From Clostridiaceae bacterium (lineage in GTDB: Bacteria > Bacillota > Clostridia > Oscillospirales > Acutalibacteraceae): DNA of 9,127 nucleotides. Made by a program: the position numbers and the translations under genes. Below are positions 5,787-9,127 of this stretch, one piece after another. Location: positions 1 to 9,127 of the forward strand of contig JAEDGK010000085.1 of assembly GCA_016297555.1 (NCBI GenBank), in the 5' to 3' direction. The notes under the pieces are model-generated. The model ran no database searches. It was not told where the DNA came from and worked only from the letters and a program-made list of their open reading frames with translations. Each line of letters opens with the position of its first letter. Positions within the stretch are counted from its first letter, which is position 1.

Positions 5787-6893
5787 TTATTTCAGAACCG
5801 CGCTCTGATTGAGAATTTGAGTGTTATAGATAAACAGCACATCTGCGCCGTTAAAATCTACATAATCGCCGATAAGCTGAGATGAGATATACCGCAAATC
5901 AACCAGCGTTATTTTTTGATAGCCGCCAAGCAGAAGCGGTGCAAGCGAGGAGCCGAAGGAATCGCGGAATATAACAAGCTCTCTGCCGTTGGAAGCGAGC
6001 GGATTTTCAACCGTTATCAGCGCAGAGGCTCCCGAAAGAAACACATCGTATTTATCGTAGCCTTTGAGCTTTTCCTCGTCATAAACTCCTATCGATTTTT
6101 TATCGGTTTCAAGATTATACACAGCGGCGCAATCCGTTACGGGGCTTGACAGGCAAACAAGCCTGTCGGACATCGAAGCGAGCGGAAAACGGGAGGCATA
6201 TATTCCCTTGAAATCGGAAAGCTCACGGGCGGAATAGCCCGAAATGCCGTCTGCGTTAAAATTCATCTTTTCCGCCAGAGTGTCCACAACTTCGCCGAGA
6301 GCCTCCTGCCGCCAATGGGTGTCGGTTTTATAGTAGCTGTCGGCATTAAGGCAGTCAAAAATATCAATATATTCCATATTTTTTACATTTGAAGTGAAAA
6401 CGGAAACCAGCCTTTCATAATCCGCTGAGGGATAGCCGTTTTCGGCGGCAAGATAGTAATTTTTATCGGGAATAACCGAGTAATAAACGCGGCAGTCCGC
6501 ATTTTCAAGATAGCGTGAATAAACGGAGTTTAGCTTTTCGGCGGCTTTTTCCACGGAGCTTTCACTCAGCTTTTTGTCAAGCTCCGAAATATGACCGTCG
6601 GCGAAATAAACGCCTGAGCTGTCTTTTTTGCCGAAAACGCCAAGCTCAACGGCGGCTTTGATTGCCCTGAATCCGTCGCGCTCGGGAAATTTGTCGGCAA
6701 AATATTTTTCCAATCCGTCAAAAAACGATTTGTCCGCCACGGATTGCGCCGACAGCTCGGGAAACTGCGCCGCCTTGCGCCTTTCGGAAACAAGGATTTC
6801 AACCGGAGCGCCGAAAACACAGGCGGCTCCAAAGCCGAGGAGAAAAGCCGAAAAACACACGGCGCACAGGATATTTGTGATTTTTTTGCTCAT
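5787..6893 (-). CDS. DHHW/AlgX-like SGNH-type protein, partner of the MBOAT acyltransferase
   Basis: This is a 368-residue exported or membrane-anchored protein. An N-terminal hydrophobic segment (about 8-29) follows a short basic start and would place the rest outside the membrane. The start at 6893 is chosen because GAGG lies nine bases upstream; the ATG at 6899 and TTG at 6908 are too close to or overlap that site. The SGNH-like catalytic set is visible: TDTHW (190-194, Asp191 and His193) and RDSFG (310-314, Ser312), as in the DHHW family and AlgX/AlgJ. Relatives work with MBOAT proteins in O-acetylating extracellular polysaccharides. The MBOAT stop codon lies 12 bases upstream, so the two are co-transcribed. 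The polymer substrate cannot be read from the window; no glycosyltransferase or polymerase genes are nearby. Confidence 0.88.
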   Translation of the reverse strand: MSKKITNILCAVCFSAFLLGFGAACVFGAPVEILVSERRKAAQFPELSAQSVADKSFFDGLEKYFADKFPERDGFRAIKAAVELGVFGKKDSSGVYFADGHISELDKKLSESSVEKAAEKLNSVYSRYLENADCRVYYSVIPDKNYYLAAENGYPSADYERLVSVFTSNVKNMEYIDIFDCLNADSYYKTDTHWRQEALGEVVDTLAEKMNFNADGISGYSARELSDFKGIYASRFPLASMSDRLVCLSSPVTDCAAVYNLETDKKSIGVYDEEKLKGYDKYDVFLSGASALITVENPLASNGRELVIFRDSFGSSLAPLLLGGYQKITLVDLRYISSQLIGDYVDFNGADVLFIYNTQILNQSAVLK

Positions 6894-6904
6894 AATCATT
6901 TTCC

Positions 6905-8302
6905 TCAAAATCTGAAATAGAGAAACGGGTTGTAAGAGCCGTCAATGAGATAAGCCGACGCGGCGGTGAGCAGAATGAGAATAAAAACGGGTTCAAGAAT
7001 AACAGCCGCTTTTGAGCCGAGTCTGCCTGAAACAAGCTTTTCGCCTGCCGTTTTTATAATCGGCGTTGAGCCGACAGCTCCGATTGCAAGCGGGATAAGA
7101 TAGCTTCTCAGATAATAAAGAGCGGTTTCGCTGTAAAGGGGATATTTGCCCGAAAACATTCCCGCAAGATCCGCCGCCGCTGAGCCGATGCCGTCGGCAT
7201 TGAATATAACGAAGCCGATAACCACAACAAGCATCAGATATGCGTGAGAAATAATCGGCGGCACTTTGTCCTTGATTTTGGCGGGAATACTCTTTTCCGC
7301 AAGCAAAAGCGCGGCAAAATAAAGCCCCCATATTATAAAGTTCCAATCCGCCCCGTGCCAAAAGCCGGTAAGAAACCATACAGTCAGGATATTAAAGAAG
7401 AACCGAGGCTTGCTCACTCTGTTGCCGCCCATGGGGATATACACATAATCCCGGAACCAGCTTCCGAGCGAAATATGCCAGCGCCGCCAGAATTCCGTAA
7501 CGGACTTTGAAATGAACGGATAACGGAAGTTTTCGGGGAAGCTGAAGCCAAACATACGCCCCAGACCGATTGCCATATCGCTGTAACCCGAAAAGTCAAA
7601 ATAAATTTGCAGAGTAAAGGCGACGGCATAAATCCAAAAGAACAGCACGGATTTATCGTCCGACGCTCTGAAAGTTTCGCACAGAGTGCCGAAGGTGTTG
7701 GCAAACAAAACTTTTTTTGAAAGCCCGATAACAAAACGCCTTGCGCCGCAGGAAAAGCCGTCAAGAGTGCAGCGGCGGTTTTTCAGCTCGCGCGCAATGT
7801 CCGTATATCTGACTATCGGCCCCGCAACAAGCTGCGGAAAAAGCGAAATATAAAGGGCAAGGTTAATGATGTTTTTTTGGGCGGGAGTATCTCCGCGGTA
7901 AACATCAATGTTATAGCTTATTGCCTGAAAGGTGTAAAAGCTTATTCCTATCGGCAAGGCAAGCCTGAGAGGGTCAAGCGATGAGCCGAAAAGGGAATTG
8001 GCGGTTAAAATGAAAAAGTCGGTATATTTGAAGAATATCAGAAAGGACAGGCTTATGATAACCGACATAGATAATGCTGCCTTGCGCGCTTTGCCTTTTG
8101 CCCGCTCGGTGATAAGCCCGAAAACATAGCTTGAAGCTATCACGGCAAGCATTAATATCAGATATTTAGGCTCGCCGTAAAAATAGAAAAACAGGCTTGC
8201 CGCCAGCAGCCAAAGGTTTTTTGCCCGCATCGGCAGGATATAATATACCGCCAGCACGGTCGGCAGAAAAACAAAAATGAAGGTAATGCTTGAAAAAAGC
8301 AT
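6905..8302 (-). CDS. MBOAT-family membrane O-acyltransferase (AlgI/DltB type)
   Basis: This 465-residue polytopic membrane enzyme is about the usual length for AlgI-like proteins. It begins MLFSSITF, typical of the family. The start at 8302 is preferred because GGAGG lies seven bases upstream; the ATG at 8308 abuts it. Conserved features are the FDFSGYSDMAIG stretch (236-247), FWRRWHISLGSWFRDYVYIPMGGNR (271-295, with His276) and the catalytic-histidine motif TGFWHGADW (312-320, His316). MBOAT proteins of this class pass acetyl or acyl groups from cytoplasmic donors to extracellular glycans through a partner protein, here probably the DHHW product encoded next. No sigma-A promoter is visible in the 33 bases between the upstream terminator and the ribosome binding site, so expression may rely on terminator read-through from the lipoprotein gene or on an unrecognised promoter. 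Confidence 0.93.
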   Translation of the reverse strand: MLFSSITFIFVFLPTVLAVYYILPMRAKNLWLLAASLFFYFYGEPKYLILMLAVIASSYVFGLITERAKGKARKAALSMSVIISLSFLIFFKYTDFFILTANSLFGSSLDPLRLALPIGISFYTFQAISYNIDVYRGDTPAQKNIINLALYISLFPQLVAGPIVRYTDIARELKNRRCTLDGFSCGARRFVIGLSKKVLFANTFGTLCETFRASDDKSVLFFWIYAVAFTLQIYFDFSGYSDMAIGLGRMFGFSFPENFRYPFISKSVTEFWRRWHISLGSWFRDYVYIPMGGNRVSKPRFFFNILTVWFLTGFWHGADWNFIIWGLYFAALLLAEKSIPAKIKDKVPPIISHAYLMLVVVIGFVIFNADGIGSAAADLAGMFSGKYPLYSETALYYLRSYLIPLAIGAVGSTPIIKTAGEKLVSGRLGSKAAVILEPVFILILLTAASAYLIDGSYNPFLYFRF

Positions 8303-8335
8303 CGGCATTCCTCCCGAAAGAAAATGAAAATTCTC

Positions 8336-8369
8336 AAAAAAAGCCGCCGCTCAAAAAGGGCGGCGGCTT
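8336..8369 (-). terminator. Strong rho-independent terminator after the lipoprotein gene
   Basis: AAGCCGCCGC (8341-8350) pairs perfectly with GCGGCGGCTT (8360-8369) around a nine-base loop. Read on the minus strand, the stem runs into seven U residues (8342-8336). It starts six bases after the lipoprotein stop codon and ends about 33 bases before the MBOAT start. Confidence 0.95.
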
Positions 8370-8375
8370 ACGGTT

Positions 8376-8978
8376 TTAGCCGAGGGTTATTTCGTCGGGG
8401 AGCTGAATGTCCTCGTCGGTTTCGCCCGCCTTTGTCAGAGGAGCCGAAGCTGTATTTTCGGATAAGGCTGTGAAAGCGCTGCAAACATCGTCAACGATTT
8501 CTTCCTGAGCCATAATCATCATTATTACATTACCGCAGCTCATAACGGCAACCTTTTCAGCGCCAACGCAAATCCATTTTCTGAGATTAACGCCGTTAAG
8601 AATTTCGTTTTTGAGAGCGTCAACATCGGCGCCGTCCTTGGTCTTGACAAGGCACATTGAATAGGGGATAGAGCCAATCAAAGGCTCGGAGAAAACGGCT
8701 CTTTCGATTGAGTCAGCCGATGAAATGCCGATGTAATAGCTGATTGTATCAGGTGTGGAGAGGTCTATCTCAAGAGGCTCGCCGAGATTCATTTCGATTT
8801 TTGTGGTTTTAGCATAGAGCTGAGTGCAGATTTCTTCAAGCGTTCCGCTCATAGCTGCAGGGATTTGAGCATCGGTTGTTGCCGCAGTTTCGGAAGGATT
8901 GCCGTTTTCGGTTTTTCCGCAAGCTGCAAAGGAAAGAATTGCGGCAGCTGCAAGAATGATGCAAATAAGTTTTTTCAT
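8376..8978 (-). CDS. Putative lipoprotein, possibly DUF4358-like
   Basis: This is a 200-residue lipoprotein. The start at 8978 is set by AAGGAG six bases upstream and by the lipoprotein signal peptide that follows: MKK, a hydrophobic core, then SFAAC with Cys20 as the lipidation site (Phe at -3 is slightly off consensus). Residues 21-45 are a Ser/Thr/Ala/Pro-rich linker. The folded part (about 46-175) has an E-E-I-x-x-Q-L-Y helix, an S-Y-Y-I-G-I strand and a core S-M-C-L-V-K-T-K-D-G-A-D-V helix-strand unit followed by R-K-W-I-C-V (133-138) and V-I-M-M-I-M. This resembles a small clostridial lipoprotein type such as DUF4358, whose function is unknown; the match is from memory and uncertain. 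It stands upstream of the MBOAT-DHHW pair on the same strand, separated by a strong terminator, and may serve the same envelope process. Confidence 0.82.
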   Translation of the reverse strand: MKKLICIILAAAAILSFAACGKTENGNPSETAATTDAQIPAAMSGTLEEICTQLYAKTTKIEMNLGEPLEIDLSTPDTISYYIGISSADSIERAVFSEPLIGSIPYSMCLVKTKDGADVDALKNEILNGVNLRKWICVGAEKVAVMSCGNVIMMIMAQEEIVDDVCSAFTALSENTASAPLTKAGETDEDIQLPDEITLG

Positions 8979-9033
8979 GTTTGTCTCCTTTTCAATAACA
9001 CATTTTGTGATTTTACCGTGCAAAGCATTTTGT

Positions 9034-9084
9034 ATCATATGATTTTGGCTTCGGCGCGGATTTTTTATTAATTAACTGTTAATT
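9034..9084. promoter_or_regulatory. Two short palindromes upstream of the lipoprotein gene
   Basis: ATCATATGAT (9034-9043) and AATTAACtGTTAATT (9070-9084) are perfect palindromes in an AT-rich stretch 56-106 bases before the lipoprotein start. They are reasonable operator candidates. TATGAT inside the first could serve as a minus-strand -10, but I see no matching -35. Nothing else is recognisable up to the window end. Confidence 0.25.
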
Positions 9085-9127
9085 TTGCCCGATATCCTCG
9101 GTTCGGCGGAGGTTGAAGCGATAGCCT

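Noticed and set aside
7414..7764. Minus-strand open frames inside the MBOAT gene in another frame
   Set aside because: They overlap highly conserved MBOAT coding sequence and have no recognisable motifs.
8988..9026. Promoter TTGCAC-17-TGTTAT ahead of the lipoprotein
   Set aside because: The -10 would lie so close to the ribosome binding site that the transcript would begin almost at it, and the -10 matches at only four of six positions.
8979..9038. A longer lipoprotein start at 9038
   Set aside because: It would put 20 residues before the signal peptide and bury the AAGGAG site that fits the start at 8978.
1..9127. CRISPR arrays, tRNA or rRNA genes, toxin-antitoxin pairs, prophage or integrase genes
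   Set aside because: No regularly spaced repeats, cloverleaf-like segments or matching protein patterns were seen on either strand.

Overview
The window looks like a chromosomal segment from a spore-forming, anaerobic-type clostridium, most likely of the Ruminococcaceae/Oscillospiraceae kind. The evidence is an spmA-spmB spore-maturation pair, a small AbrB/SpoVT-type regulator, GGAGG-like ribosome binding sites, sigma-A promoters and a lipoprotein with a clostridial-style lipobox. This placement is inference from gene content and style; no rRNA or other phylogenetic marker is present.

Layout, left to right. (1) Positions 1-133 are a non-coding leader with a nested hairpin, followed by a plus-strand gene for a soluble SCP2-like protein (143-949). 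(2) The gap between this gene and the convergent ATPase gene is almost filled by a 209-bp palindrome-rich element with terminal inverted repeats (966-1174). It has the form of a MITE and carries a 14-bp perfect hairpin in the middle. (3) A complete P2A-type calcium-transporting ATPase lies on the minus strand (1184-3814). It is preceded on the same strand by an 80-residue AbrB-type regulator with a C-terminal four-cysteine zinc ribbon (3932-4174), which has its own sigma-A promoter and a strong terminator. (4) Divergent from the regulator is the overlapping spmA-spmB pair (4335-5434). A 15-nt perfect palindrome sits in the shared intergenic region. (5) A very good sigma-A promoter (5442-5470) drives a 72-codon remnant of a patatin-like phospholipase gene. 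The start and the extreme C-terminal tail are kept in frame but about 200 internal residues are missing. A bidirectional terminator follows. (6) On the minus strand, an MBOAT (AlgI/DltB-type) O-acyltransferase gene (6905-8302) and a DHHW/AlgX-like secreted or membrane-anchored SGNH-type gene (5787-6893) form a tight two-gene unit. It lies just downstream of the terminator of a lipoprotein gene (8376-8978).

How the genes work together. The MBOAT and DHHW proteins form a plausible extracellular polymer O-acylation module: the membrane protein moves acyl groups across the membrane and the DHHW protein handles or transfers them outside. The lipoprotein upstream may belong to the same envelope process. 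SpmA and SpmB act together in late spore-core dehydration. The calcium ATPase and AbrB-type regulator are neighbours without an obvious shared pathway.

No new multi-gene defence or mobile system is evident. The most unusual items are the MITE-like element, the in-frame internally deleted patatin gene and the palindromic spmA/regulator intergenic region. All stretches without a gene are under 300 bases, and each is described below.
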